Origin: Acuticoccus kalidii
Lineage (GTDB): Bacteria > Pseudomonadota > Alphaproteobacteria > Rhizobiales > Amorphaceae
DNA length: 64,000 nt
NCBI RefSeq assembly: GCF_021556395.1
Contig: NZ_JAKGCS010000033.1
Coordinates: forward strand, 186,001 to 250,000
Direction of reading: 5' to 3'
Notes under the pieces: model-generated
Told to the model about the DNA's origin: nothing
Seen by the model: the letters and a program-made list of their open reading frames with translations, nothing else
Databases searched by the model: none
Program-made: the position numbers and the translations under genes
In this document: in pieces, positions 8,165 to 16,870 of the stretch
How the letters are laid out: every line of letters starts with the position of its first letter
How positions within the stretch are numbered: position 1 is the first letter of the stretch

Positions 8165-9384
8165 GCGCGCTTCCCCTCGACGGCGTGCGCGTGCTCGACC
8201 TCACTTCGGTGGTGGTCGGCCCGCTCGCGACGCGCTGGTTCGCCGATTATGGCGCCGATGTCGTCAAGCTCGAGCCGCCGGAAGGCGACCTGATGCGCAC
8301 CCTCGGCGGCGCCTCGCCGAGCGGCGCCTTCTCGCCCAAATTCCTGAACCTCAACCGCAACAAGCGGTCGATCGGCGTCGACCTCAAGAAGCCGGGTGCG
8401 ACGGCGTTGATGGAGCGGCTCATCGCCTCGTCCGACGTGGTTTTGACCAATATGCGGCCGAAAGCGCTGAAGAAACTCGGCCTCGATGCCGACAGCGTGC
8501 GGGCGATCAACCCCGAGGCGATCCATTGCGCGATCGTCGGATTCGACCAGCGTGGGCGCTATCGCGACAAGCCGGCTTACGATTCCATCATCCAGGGCGC
8601 CTCCGGCATGGCGGCGACCAACGAGCGGATGACCGGCGAGCCGCGCTATGTGCCGATGACGATCTGCGACCGGATCGTCGGCCTCATCGCGGTGCAACAG
8701 GTGATGCTCGCGCTCTTCAACCGGACGAAGAGCGGGGAGGGGCAGGCGATCGAGATCCCGATGCTCGAGACGATGAGCGAGTTCGTCCTCAACGAGCATA
8801 TGGGTCAGCGCGTCTTTGTCGGCTCGGACGGGCCGACGGGGGATCTGCGCATCCTCAACCCGCTCGCCCAGCCGATCCCGACGGCGGACGGCTATGTCTG
8901 CGTCACCGCCAACACCGACAAGCAGGCCTTCGGCCTCTTCGATGCGATCGGCCGACCGGACTTGAAGGACGATCCGCGCTTTTCCTCGGTCAAGCAGCGG
9001 CTCAAGAACGTCCAGGCCTATCACACGGTGCGCGGCGAGGCGCTCATCGAGAAACCGACGGCCTACTGGGTCGAGGAGCTCGGCAAGCGTGACGTGCCGG
9101 TGCTCGCTTATCAGACCTTCGAGAGCCTTCTCGACGATCCGCACCTCAACGAGGTCGGCCTCTTCGAGGAGATCGAGCATCCGGTCGAAGGGCCGATCCG
9201 CAACATGCGCTCACCGAGCCGGTTCTCGTCCGGCTGGGCTGCCGGACAGCGGCCCGCCCCGGTTCTCGGCGCCGACACGCGCGCCGTCATGGCGAGCCTC
9301 GGCTATGCCGATGACGAGGTGGACGCGCTCGCGCAGGCGGGCGTGGTGATCGAGGCGCGTGACGCGGCGCACGCCGCGCCGTGA
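8161..9384 (+). CDS. CaiB/BaiF family (class III) CoA-transferase
   Basis: A 407-residue class III CoA-transferase. Family features are the opening LPLDGVRVLDLTSVVVGP, DYGADVVKLEPPEGD, FLNLNRNKRSIGVDLK, and the PAYDSIIQGASGM segment holding the catalytic aspartate that forms the aspartyl-CoA thioester. Enzymes of this type move CoA between carboxylic acids (formyl, oxalyl, succinyl, citramalyl and mesaconyl groups among others). The GTG start at 8161 overlaps the stop of the hydratase gene by 3 bases. With the hydratase and the tricarboxylate-type transporter behind it, the enzyme probably activates an imported dicarboxylate; the particular acid cannot be read from sequence. Confidence 0.88.
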   Translation: MSALPLDGVRVLDLTSVVVGPLATRWFADYGADVVKLEPPEGDLMRTLGGASPSGAFSPKFLNLNRNKRSIGVDLKKPGATALMERLIASSDVVLTNMRPKALKKLGLDADSVRAINPEAIHCAIVGFDQRGRYRDKPAYDSIIQGASGMAATNERMTGEPRYVPMTICDRIVGLIAVQQVMLALFNRTKSGEGQAIEIPMLETMSEFVLNEHMGQRVFVGSDGPTGDLRILNPLAQPIPTADGYVCVTANTDKQAFGLFDAIGRPDLKDDPRFSSVKQRLKNVQAYHTVRGEALIEKPTAYWVEELGKRDVPVLAYQTFESLLDDPHLNEVGLFEEIEHPVEGPIRNMRSPSRFSSGWAAGQRPAPVLGADTRAVMASLGYADDEVDALAQAGVVIEARDAAHAAP

Positions 9385-9475
9385 GCAAGGCCGATGGCGC
9401 GCGTCGGCGCGCCGGTCAAAAAGGAGGGGCCGACAAGGCCCGACGGACGAGAAACGCCAAGGGAGGACAATGGCG

Positions 9476-10570
9476 ATGACACGTTACACACCCAAAGCGA
9501 CGGCGCTGACCGCAGCACTTTCATTGACGGCTTCGATCGCGATGGCCGGAACGGCCGCGGCCGACTTCTCGCTCGAGGGCGAGCAGATCGAGGTGATCGT
9601 TCCCTATTCGCCTGGCGGCGCGGCCGACGCCTATGGCCGCTTCATCAGCGCCCAGCTCGGCAAATTCCTGCCCGGCAGCCCGACGGTGATCGTGCGCAAT
9701 GCGCCGGGCGCCGGGGCGATCGCCGGCACCAACGGGTTCCAACAGGACGCCGATCCCGACGGCCTCACGCTCCTCGTCACCTCGACGTCGACCCTGATGA
9801 ACGCGCTTCTCGAAGACCCGCGCGTCAAATACGACCTGTCGACGATGACGCCGGTCGTGGTCAATCCGCTCGGCATGATGGTCTATGGCCATGAAAGCCT
9901 CGGCATCGAGGATGTCGGCGGGCTCGCCGATCTCGGCGGGGACACGCCGCTGCGCTCGGGCGCGCATACCCCGACCTCGGCCGATCTCGTCCAGCTCATC
10001 GAGTTCCACATCCTCGGTCTCGACGTGACGCCGATCTTCGGGCTGCAGCGGGCCGACGCCAAGCAGGCCTTCGAGCGCGGCGAGATTTCGATCTCGTATG
10101 ACAACCCGCTCTCCTACAACACCTATGTCGCGCCGATGGTGGAAAGCGGCATCGCGATGCCGCTCTATGCGATGGGCTATGTCGATTCGAGCGGCGAGCG
10201 CGTGCGCGATCCCGCCTTCCCGGACCTGCCGACCTTCCCGGAAGCGGCCGAGACGGTGCTCGGCGAAGCGCCGTCCGGTCCCGCCTATGATGCGTGGCAG
10301 ACGATGTTCTTCAGCCGCGTGATGGCCTCCAAGGCGGTGCTTCTGCCGGAGGGAACGCCGGACGAGATCGTCGCCGCCTATCAGGCCGCCGCCGAGGAGA
10401 TGGCGCAGGATCCCGAGTTCATCGCCGAGACGGAAAAGATGTTCGGCGGGTATCCGACCCTCACCGGCGCCGAGGCCAAGGACCGCTGGCTCGCCGCGCT
10501 GAAGTTCGACGACGAGGCGCGGGCCTGGCTCTATGGCTGGCTGGAAGAGTCCTTCGGCGTCAGCCGCTGA
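9476..10570 (+). CDS. Tripartite tricarboxylate transporter substrate-binding protein (TctC/Bug family)
   Basis: A periplasmic binding protein of the Bug/TctC family, about 364 residues. The N-terminus MTRYTPKATALTAALSLTAS... ends in an AGTAAA signal-peptidase site before DFSLEGEQIEVIVPYSPGGA; the phrase IEVIVPYSPGGAADAYGR and VIVRNAPGAGAIAGTNG are hallmark ligand-pocket segments. I prefer the ATG at 9476, nine bases after GGAGG; the ATG at 9470 is too close to it. The gene follows the CoA-transferase by about 90 bp and precedes the fused membrane component, so it should deliver a carboxylate substrate to that permease. C4-C6 carboxylates are the usual ligands of this family. Confidence 0.88.
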   Translation: MTRYTPKATALTAALSLTASIAMAGTAAADFSLEGEQIEVIVPYSPGGAADAYGRFISAQLGKFLPGSPTVIVRNAPGAGAIAGTNGFQQDADPDGLTLLVTSTSTLMNALLEDPRVKYDLSTMTPVVVNPLGMMVYGHESLGIEDVGGLADLGGDTPLRSGAHTPTSADLVQLIEFHILGLDVTPIFGLQRADAKQAFERGEISISYDNPLSYNTYVAPMVESGIAMPLYAMGYVDSSGERVRDPAFPDLPTFPEAAETVLGEAPSGPAYDAWQTMFFSRVMASKAVLLPEGTPDEIVAAYQAAAEEMAQDPEFIAETEKMFGGYPTLTGAEAKDRWLAALKFDDEARAWLYGWLEESFGVSR

Positions 10571-10811
10571 CGGTGACACGATTGGAACGGGCGGCGCCGT
10601 CGCCGCCCTTCCCGACGGATCCGGGGCGCACTCGGCGGCGGCCCGTCTCCCTGTCGCGGCCCGATCGGGGCGCTGATCCCGTGCGCCGGCCGTCGTGCCG
10701 CGCGCGGACGGTCGAGGCCGCACGCCGACGTCGCTACCATCATCTTCATCATCATCCGAATGCGCCGGGCCCGCGTCATCGCGAGCGTCCCGCGCTTCTC
10801 GAGGCATTCTC

Positions 10812-12782
10812 ATGAATGGTCCGTTCGAGACCATGCTCGCCGCATGGGCCCAGCTCTTCGAGCCGGTACACTTTCTTTATCTGACGGGCGGGGTGTTCTT
10901 CGGCCTCGTCATCGGCATCCTGCCGGGGCTCGGCGGGATCGCCGGCCTTACCCTGCTGCTTCCCTATGTCTACGGGATGGAGCCGAGCCTCGCGCTCGCG
11001 ATGATGGTGGGGATGCTGTCGGCCACCGCGACGTCGGACACCTTTCCCTCGGTGCTCATGGGCATTCCCGGCACCAGCGGCTCGCAGGCGACGGTGGTCG
11101 ACGGCTTCCCGCTCGCCAAGAAGGGGGAGGGCGCGCGGGCGCTCGGCGCGGGCTTCGCCGCCTCGCTCTGTGGCGGTCTCTTCGGCGCCTTTCTCCTCAG
11201 CATCGCGATTTTCGGCGTCCGCCCCGTCATCCTCTATTTCGGCTTTGCCGAGCAGTTCATGCTCGTCGTGTTCGGCCTCTCGATGGTCGGCGTCCTCACC
11301 GGGCGCAGCGTCTTCAAGGGGCTCGCGGCGTGCTGTGTCGGGCTGATGCTCGGCTCGGTCGGCGCCGCGCCGGCGACGGGCGATCTGCGCATGTCCTTCG
11401 GCTCGACCTATCTGAGCGACGGCATTCCCCTCGTGATCGTCGGCCTCGCGATGTTCGCGATCCCCGAGGTGATCGACCTCCTGTCCCGCCGCAAGGCGAT
11501 CGTCGAGAACCAGAAGCTCGGGCTCGGGATGCTGACGGGCGTGCGCGACGCGATCCGCCATCGCTGGATCATCCTGCGCTGTTCGGCGATCGGCAGCCTC
11601 GTCGGGGCGTTGCCGGGCCTTGGCGGCTCGGTGGTCGACTGGATCGCCTATGGCCACGTCGTCCAGACGAGCCGCGACCGGGACAATTTCGGCAAAGGCG
11701 ACATTCGCGGCGTGATCGCGCCGGAATCGGCCAACAACGCCAAGGAGGGCGGCGCGCTGGTGCCGACGCTCCTGTTCGGTATTCCGGGCTCGGGGGCGAT
11801 GGCCGTGCTGCTCGGCGGGTTCATCCTCGTCGGCGTCGAGCCGGGCGTCGGGATGCTGCGCAATGATCTCGACCTCACCTTCATCATCATCTGGTCGCTC
11901 GCGATCGGCAACGTGATCGTCGTTCTGATGTGTCTGGGGCTCGCGCGCCCGGTCGCGCTGTTGACGACCGTTCCCTATACGGTGGTCGGCCCCTTCATCC
12001 TCGTCATCGTGATGTTCGCCTCCTTCCAGGCGACGCGCTCCTGGAACGACGTTGCGACGCTCGCCGCGCTCGGGGCGGTGGGGCTCTTGATGATGCGCTT
12101 CGGCTGGCCGCGGCCGGCGCTCCTCATCGGCTTCGTGCTGTCGAGCCGGCTCGAGGCGTCGGTCTATCAGACGGCGCAGATCTACGGCCTGTCGATCTTC
12201 GAGCGGCCGATCGCCCTCGTCCTCCTCGCCCTCACGATCGGCGTGATCGTGCTCGCCGTAATCCAGCGCCGCACCAATCCGAAAGAGGAGGTGGAGAAGC
12301 TCGCTTTGACGACGCGGCCGCTTCAGATCGCCTTCGCGCTGGTGCTGTTGGCCTTCGCCGGTTTCGTCGCCTGGGATGCGTCGGGCTTCGGCTTCATGGC
12401 GCGGGTCTATCCCCTTTCGGTCGCGACGCTCGGCCTCATTCTCATCGCTATCGTGATCGGGCGGCAGGCGATGACGCATCGTGTCGTGCCGGAGCTTGCC
12501 GACAGCTCGGCCACCGCGCCGCGCGAGACGCCGCTCGGGCTGCAATTCGCCTGGTTCCTCGGGCTCGGGCTGCTCGGCTATCTCGTCGGCTTCCCGATCG
12601 CGGCGGGCCTCTTCCTGATCGCCTATCTCGCCCTCGGCGCGCGGCTCAGCCTCGTGAAATCGGTGGCGATCGGGGTGGCGACGAGCGTGATCTTCATGCT
12701 CCTCGCGCGCTATCTCTCCGTCGCGTTCCCGGCCGGCCTCATTCCGGACATGTTGAACGCGCCGCGTTGGATCGGCGGGTAA
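10812..12782 (+). CDS. Fused TctA-TctB tripartite tricarboxylate transporter membrane protein
   Basis: A 656-residue polytopic protein. Residues 1 to about 500 are TctA: GVFFGLVIGILPGLGGIAGL near the N-terminus and the second conserved loop SLVGALPGLGGSVVDWIAYG, with PESANNAKEGGALVPTLLFG. From about residue 505 there are four more helices (RPLQIAFALVLLAFAGFVAW through LARYLSVAFPAGLIP) that match the small TctB subunit, so the two membrane parts are fused in one chain. The ATG at 10812 is used; upstream frame is low-complexity Ser/Arg. The gap from tctC is 241 bp and contains a short CAT/ATC-rich stretch near 10738-10757 but no other gene. It should import the carboxylate bound by the TctC partner, driven by an ion gradient. 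Confidence 0.88.
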   Translation: MNGPFETMLAAWAQLFEPVHFLYLTGGVFFGLVIGILPGLGGIAGLTLLLPYVYGMEPSLALAMMVGMLSATATSDTFPSVLMGIPGTSGSQATVVDGFPLAKKGEGARALGAGFAASLCGGLFGAFLLSIAIFGVRPVILYFGFAEQFMLVVFGLSMVGVLTGRSVFKGLAACCVGLMLGSVGAAPATGDLRMSFGSTYLSDGIPLVIVGLAMFAIPEVIDLLSRRKAIVENQKLGLGMLTGVRDAIRHRWIILRCSAIGSLVGALPGLGGSVVDWIAYGHVVQTSRDRDNFGKGDIRGVIAPESANNAKEGGALVPTLLFGIPGSGAMAVLLGGFILVGVEPGVGMLRNDLDLTFIIIWSLAIGNVIVVLMCLGLARPVALLTTVPYTVVGPFILVIVMFASFQATRSWNDVATLAALGAVGLLMMRFGWPRPALLIGFVLSSRLEASVYQTAQIYGLSIFERPIALVLLALTIGVIVLAVIQRRTNPKEEVEKLALTTRPLQIAFALVLLAFAGFVAWDASGFGFMARVYPLSVATLGLILIAIVIGRQAMTHRVVPELADSSATAPRETPLGLQFAWFLGLGLLGYLVGFPIAAGLFLIAYLALGARLSLVKSVAIGVATSVIFMLLARYLSVAFPAGLIPDMLNAPRWIGG

Positions 12783-12807
12783 GGCGCACCAACCATCCGG
12801 GCGAGGG

Positions 12808-12830
12808 ACGCCCGCGCGGGCCGGGCGTCG
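12808..12830 (+). terminator. Possible hairpin between convergent tctAB and SDR genes
   Basis: An 8-bp stem (GACGCCCG at 12808-12815 with CGGGCGTC at 12823-12830) lies in the 67-bp gap between the two convergent genes. No T-run follows on either strand, so the assignment is weak. Confidence 0.3.
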
Positions 12831-12849
12831 TCACCGCGGGAACGGCGGG

Positions 12850-13623
12850 TCAGCGGGGCGGCATCTCGATCATGCCGCCTTCGGGCAGGATCTGGCCGCC
12901 GTCCACGACGATCGTCGTGCCGGTGATGTAGGCGGCTTCCTCGGAGGCGAGGAAGAGCGCCGCGTGGGCGATCTCGCGCGGCGTGCCGAGCCGGCCGAGC
13001 GGCACCGAGGCGGACATCTCGCGGATGAATGCCTCGCCGCGATCCTCCTTCATGCCCTCGGTGAGGATGTTGCCGGGTTCGATCGCGTTGACGGTAATCC
13101 CGTCACGCGCCCATTCGAGCGCCGCGGAGCGCACGAAGCCGACGATCCCCGCTTTCGAGGCCGAATAATGGCCGTGACCGGGGCTCGTCACGCGTGGGCC
13201 GGTGATCGAGGAGGTGAAGACCATCCGCCCGCCGCCGGCCGCCCGCATCGGGCCGAGCGCGGCCTTCGCGGTCATGAAGGTGCCGCGCAGATTGACACCC
13301 AGCACCGCGTCCCATTCGGCCGGCGAAATGTCCTCGATCAGCGTCCAGGGATAGATGCCGGCATTCTGGACGAGAATATCGAGCCCGCCATGCGTGGCGA
13401 CGGCCGCCGCGACCGCCGCCTCGGCGCCTTCGGGCGTTGCGATGTCGGCGGCCACGAAATCGGCGCCGATCGCCTCCGCCGTCGCCGCACCCGCCGCGCT
13501 CACGTCGCTGATCGTAACGCGAGCGCCTTCCTCGACGAAGCGTTCGGCGATCGCGCGGCCGATCCCGCGCGCGGCGCCGACGATGAGGGCGCGCTTGCCC
13601 TGAAGGCGTCCGGTCATGGCCAT
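12850..13623 (-). CDS. SDR family oxidoreductase
   Basis: A 257-residue classical short-chain dehydrogenase. It has the NAD(P) loop GAARGIGRA at about residues 17-25, the structural NAG motif in LVQNAGIYP, the active-site serine in FTSSITGPR and YSASKAG with catalytic Tyr and Lys, followed by the PGNILTEG loop. Asp at the end of beta2 (TISDVSAAG) favours NAD over NADP. The gene starts 7 bp after the stop of the ABC permease and is the last of four minus-strand genes for a sugar-type ABC transporter, so it probably oxidises the imported sugar or polyol. The substrate is unknown. Confidence 0.87.
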   Translation of the reverse strand: MAMTGRLQGKRALIVGAARGIGRAIAERFVEEGARVTISDVSAAGAATAEAIGADFVAADIATPEGAEAAVAAAVATHGGLDILVQNAGIYPWTLIEDISPAEWDAVLGVNLRGTFMTAKAALGPMRAAGGGRMVFTSSITGPRVTSPGHGHYSASKAGIVGFVRSAALEWARDGITVNAIEPGNILTEGMKEDRGEAFIREMSASVPLGRLGTPREIAHAALFLASEEAAYITGTTIVVDGGQILPEGGMIEMPPR

Positions 13624-13630
13624 TCTCCGA

Positions 13631-14656
13631 TCATAGATAGCGCCGCCGCACCGCGCCTTTGAGGGCGTCGAGGAGGACGGCGAGGAGGACGAGGCTGCCT
13701 TGGATCATCTGCGTATAATGCGGCGGCATCCCCATCACGTTGATCGCGGTCTGGATCGAGGTGAGGAGGAGGACGCCGGCGAAGACGCCCGATAGCCGCC
13801 CCTGTCCGCCCTTGAGGCTGACGCCGCCGATGACCACCGCCGCGAACGCCTGAAACAGCATCCCGATGCCGAGATTGGCCGTCGCGCCCGCCGTGCGTGA
13901 GGCGAGGAGCCACCCGGCGAGCCCCGCGAGCGCGCCGGAGAGGACGAAGGCGATCGTCACCGTCCGCTTGACGTCGATGCCGGCGCGGTAGGTGGCGACG
14001 GCATTGCCGCCGATCATCATGAGATGCCGCCCGAACGGCGTCCTTCCGAGAATGAAGGCGAAGACGGTGAAGGTGAGGATGAGCGCCCAGGCGGTGAGGG
14101 GGACGCCCGCGATCCGCTCGACCGCCATCACCCGCAGAATATCGGGGAGCCCGTAGACAGAGCGCCCCCCGGACAGCGCGACCACCATGCCCCGCACCAG
14201 GATGTAGGAGCCGAGCGTCACGATGAAGGCGTTGATGCCGAAGCGGACGACGAGCGTGCCGTTGAAGAGGCCGATGAGCGCACCGACCGTGAGGGCCATC
14301 GCGAGGGAGACCGGAAAGGCGAGAAAGGCCGGCGTCAACTCGAGGCCCGACCCCGCGCCGCCGGTGCCGAAGGTGAGGGCGACGATCATCGCCGCGAGCG
14401 CCATCACCGATTCGACCGAAAGGTCCATGTGTCCCGCGATCAAGGTCAGCGAGAGGCCGACGGCGATCACGCCGACGAAGGTCGATTGCTCCAGAATGTT
14501 GAGCAGAATGCCGATCTGGAAGAAGCGCGGGATCGTCAGCGAGAAGACGACGAGCACCACGAGGAGGATCAGCCAGACGAGATTGTCGAGCGCGAACTCG
14601 AGAACGGCCCGCCGGCGGGGGCCGAGACGCTGGCTGTCGTCGGTGATGGCAGTCAT
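13631..14656 (-). CDS. Sugar ABC transporter permease (CUT2/ribose type)
   Basis: A 341-residue integral membrane protein of the RbsC/FrcC family with about ten hydrophobic helices, including FVGVIAVGLSLTLIAGHMDLS with the conserved G-x-D/M-D-L-S segment and AVVIGGVSLKGGQG, the cytoplasmic coupling loop of this family. It forms the channel of a monosaccharide or polyol importer with the ATPase and binding protein encoded just upstream. The order on the minus strand is ATPase, binding protein, permease, SDR, with short gaps. Only one permease gene is present, which fits a homodimeric channel as in the ribose and fructose systems. Confidence 0.9.
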   Translation of the reverse strand: MTAITDDSQRLGPRRRAVLEFALDNLVWLILLVVLVVFSLTIPRFFQIGILLNILEQSTFVGVIAVGLSLTLIAGHMDLSVESVMALAAMIVALTFGTGGAGSGLELTPAFLAFPVSLAMALTVGALIGLFNGTLVVRFGINAFIVTLGSYILVRGMVVALSGGRSVYGLPDILRVMAVERIAGVPLTAWALILTFTVFAFILGRTPFGRHLMMIGGNAVATYRAGIDVKRTVTIAFVLSGALAGLAGWLLASRTAGATANLGIGMLFQAFAAVVIGGVSLKGGQGRLSGVFAGVLLLTSIQTAINVMGMPPHYTQMIQGSLVLLAVLLDALKGAVRRRYL

Positions 14657-14731
14657 GGAGGGCGCTCGACGCTCGACAGGATTGGCGGACGGTTGGCCGG
14701 AAGCGGGCGGCTGAGCGCCGCCCGCCCGAAA

Positions 14732-15781
14732 TCACTCGACCGGCGAGACCGGCTCCGCGGGCGGCTGCAGGTTGCCCCAGAATTTCGGGTCGTCGACGTT
14801 GTCGGCCGTGATGACCGCGCCCGGAATTTTGATGTTCGGGCCCCATTCCTCGACGGTGAGGGTGGAGGGAAGGCCGGTCACCTCGTAGGTGCCGGGCGTC
14901 AGCTCCTCGCCGTTCACCACCTTGTCGGCGAACATGGCGAGGGCGGCGGCCTGGGCGTAGAGCGGCTGTTCGACCTCGACTTGCTCCCAGCCTTTGCGGA
15001 TGAGGTCGAGGCCCACCGGCGCGCCGTTCGACGACACGAGCATGATCTCGCCCGGCGCCTTGCCCTGCGCTTCGAGGACGGCCGCCACGGCGACCGCGAG
15101 GTGCGCGGCGTGGACGAAGATGAGGTCAATATCGGGATTGGTCAGGAGCTGGTCCTGGGCGATCGACCCGGCGTTCGAGGCCTCCCACTGCATCGCCGCC
15201 TGGGTGATGATGTCGACGTCGGTGCCGGCCATCGTGTCCTCGAAGCCCTTTTGGATGTCGAGGGTGTAGGGATCGCCCGGATCGCCGAGGATCTGGAGAA
15301 CCTTGCCGGTGGCCGAGCCGTTCTTCTCCTCGAGGAGGCGCTTGATCTCTCCGGCGGCGAGCTCGCCGATCTCGACCGTTCCGGCGACGGAGGTGAGGTC
15401 CGAGGGGGTCGAGGTGATCTGACGGTCGAAGATCATCACCGGAACGCCGGCCTCGCGCGCTTTCTCGATCCCGGGCTTGATGGCGTCGAAATCGACCGCG
15501 GCGATGATGAGGGCGGCGGGGTCGAGATTGAGGACGTCGTCGAGCTGGTTGAGTTGAAGGTCGGTGCGGTTCTGCGCGTCGAGCGACTTCACCTCGTAAC
15601 CGACATCACCCATGAACTTCTCGATCGCCGAGACCGAGCCTGTCTGGAACTCGTCGAGAAGGGTCGGGACGAGATAATAGATCGTCCCCTTCGTATCCTG
15701 CGCGGAGGCGGGGGAGATCGGTGAGACGGCGATCGCCGCCGCAAGGACGGCGCCTGCGCAAAGGCGCAAAAACTTCCTCAT
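14732..15781 (-). CDS. Sugar ABC transporter substrate-binding protein (RbsB/FrcB type)
   Basis: A 349-residue periplasmic binding protein. Residues 1-27 are a signal peptide ([20 protein letters not shown], cleavage after PASA). The mature part has the type I periplasmic-binding fold: [51 protein letters not shown] and [12 protein letters not shown]-like segments (here [16 protein letters not shown]). Such proteins bind a single monosaccharide or polyol. It lies between the ATPase (16 bp upstream) and permease genes of the same operon. The ligand cannot be deduced by eye; ribose-, fructose- and xylose-like sugars are all plausible. Confidence 0.88.
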   Translation of the reverse strand: MRKFLRLCAGAVLAAAIAVSPISPASAQDTKGTIYYLVPTLLDEFQTGSVSAIEKFMGDVGYEVKSLDAQNRTDLQLNQLDDVLNLDPAALIIAAVDFDAIKPGIEKAREAGVPVMIFDRQITSTPSDLTSVAGTVEIGELAAGEIKRLLEEKNGSATGKVLQILGDPGDPYTLDIQKGFEDTMAGTDVDIITQAAMQWEASNAGSIAQDQLLTNPDIDLIFVHAAHLAVAVAAVLEAQGKAPGEIMLVSSNGAPVGLDLIRKGWEQVEVEQPLYAQAAALAMFADKVVNGEELTPGTYEVTGLPSTLTVEEWGPNIKIPGAVITADNVDDPKFWGNLQPPAEPVSPVE

Positions 15782-15797
15782 GATGGTCGTTCTCCTC

Positions 15798-16598
15798 TTA
15801 TGGGTTCCGCGTCCCGACGGTTTCGATTTCGCCGGTGATCATGTGGACGACCTCGTCGGGACTGGTGTCCCTCGTCGCGAGGTCGCCGGCGACCGCGCCC
15901 TGACGCATCACGACGATCCGGTCGGCGATCGCGAAGGCCTGGGCCATGATGTGGGTGATGAGAACGACGCCGATGCCGCGCTGGCGGACGCGGTCGATCA
16001 TCTCGAGCCCGCGCCGCGTCTGCTCGACGCCGAGCGCGGCGAACGGCTCGTCGAGGAGCACGAGCTTGCCGCCCCAGTGGACGAACCGATTGAGTTCGAT
16101 CGCCTGGCGCTGTCCGCCCGACAGATGCTCGACATGGGTGCGCAAGGAGGGAATGCGCGTGCCGCCGTCTTCGAGTGCGCGGGCGGTCTCCTCGCGCATC
16201 CGCCGCTCGTCGAGCACCGGGATGCCGAGAACGCGCTTGGTGATCTCGCGCCCCATGAAGAAATTCGCCACGACATCGACATTCGTGCAAAGCGACAGGT
16301 CTTGATAGACGGTCTCGATGCCGGCGGCCTTGGCCTCCGCGGGGGAGCCGAAATGGCGAGGCACTCCCTCGAAGACGACCTCGCCCGATGTGGGCTCGAG
16401 GCCGCCCGAAATGATCTTCACCAGGGTGGACTTGCCGGCCCCATTGTCTCCGAGAAGGGCGACGACTTCGCCGGCCGCGATCGAGAAAGTGACATCGCGA
16501 AGGGCTTCGATCGCCCCGAACCGCTTGCGAATCGACCTGAGCTCGAGCAGCGCGCCGTCGGTCGACGGGCCGGGCGTCGGGAGGCTGGCGGTCGTCAT
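15798..16598 (-). CDS. Sugar ABC transporter ATP-binding protein, single nucleotide-binding domain
   Basis: A 266-residue ATPase with Walker [10 protein letters not shown] (50-58), Q-loop VYQDLSL (98-104), signature LSGGQ (159-163), Walker B LVLLDEP (179-185) and the H-loop in LITHIM. Two-domain RbsA-type ATPases are about 500 residues, whereas this has one domain, as in FrcA-type systems, and must act as a homodimer. The ATG at 16598 is chosen; an upstream extension of the frame would run through the promoter and palindrome described separately. It is the first gene of the four-gene operon with binding protein, permease and SDR. Confidence 0.88.
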   Translation of the reverse strand: MTTASLPTPGPSTDGALLELRSIRKRFGAIEALRDVTFSIAAGEVVALLGDNGAGKSTLVKIISGGLEPTSGEVVFEGVPRHFGSPAEAKAAGIETVYQDLSLCTNVDVVANFFMGREITKRVLGIPVLDERRMREETARALEDGGTRIPSLRTHVEHLSGGQRQAIELNRFVHWGGKLVLLDEPFAALGVEQTRRGLEMIDRVRQRGIGVVLITHIMAQAFAIADRIVVMRQGAVAGDLATRDTSPDEVVHMITGEIETVGTRNP

Positions 16599-16640
16599 CT
16601 CAAGCGATGCCCTCGTCGCTCGTATTTGTTCGCTCACCGC

Positions 16641-16670
16641 ACCATAGGCGTCGTGGCGCGAATATGGCAA
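16641..16670 (-). promoter_or_regulatory. Candidate sigma-70-type promoter for the sugar ABC operon
   Basis: On the minus strand TTGCCA (16670-16665, five of six matches to the -35 consensus) is followed by an 18-bp spacer and TATGGT (16646-16641, four of six for -10). Transcription would begin near 16634, about 36 bases before the ATPase ATG at 16598. Placement and spacing are good; the call is by eye. Confidence 0.55.
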
Positions 16671-16676
16671 GCGGAT

Positions 16677-16697
16677 GTGCAGTGCATTGCGCTGCAC
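16677..16697. promoter_or_regulatory. Imperfect palindrome, candidate operator of the sugar ABC operon
   Basis: Arms GTGCAGTGCA (16677-16686) and TGCGCTGCAC (16688-16697) are reverse complements at nine of ten positions around a central base. The site ends 6 bp upstream of the proposed -35 element of the ABC operon. A dimeric regulator, such as a LacI-, GntR- or ROK-family protein, could bind here; no such regulator gene is adjacent. Confidence 0.5.
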
Positions 16698-16830
16698 AAA
16701 AGCGCGTCAACGCGAGCCGAAAGCGTGGCGGGATCGCGGCGGGCAGGCAGGGGCGCGGCGGCCGAGCCGCTGAAATTTTTACGGGGTGTGGCGGATCTTG
16801 CCGCAGTGCAACCCGGCGGAGCCGGGAGGG

Positions 16831-16855
16831 GAGAGGCGGGCGCGTCCCGCCTCTC
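16831..16855 (-). terminator. Strong hairpin downstream of pdxH
   Basis: A perfect 10-bp stem (GAGAGGCGGG at 16831-16840 with CCCGCCTCTC at 16846-16855, loop of 5) begins 16 bases after the pdxH stop on the minus strand, and a second small stem (CCCGGC/GCCGGG, 16812-16826) follows. There is no T-run, so it may be Rho-assisted or an mRNA end-stabilising hairpin. Between it and the palindrome I see no gene. Confidence 0.45.
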
Positions 16856-16870
16856 TTGGTGTTGCTGGCC

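Noticed and set aside
10735-10760. CAT/ATC-rich short repeat upstream of tctAB as a microsatellite or array
   Set aside because: Only a few imperfect trinucleotide units are present, too short and irregular to call a repeat feature.
10776-12545. A 589-residue frame antisense to the fused tctA-tctB gene
   Set aside because: Extremely charged composition (Arg, Glu, His, Asp) opposite a clear polytopic membrane protein is typical of shadow frames.
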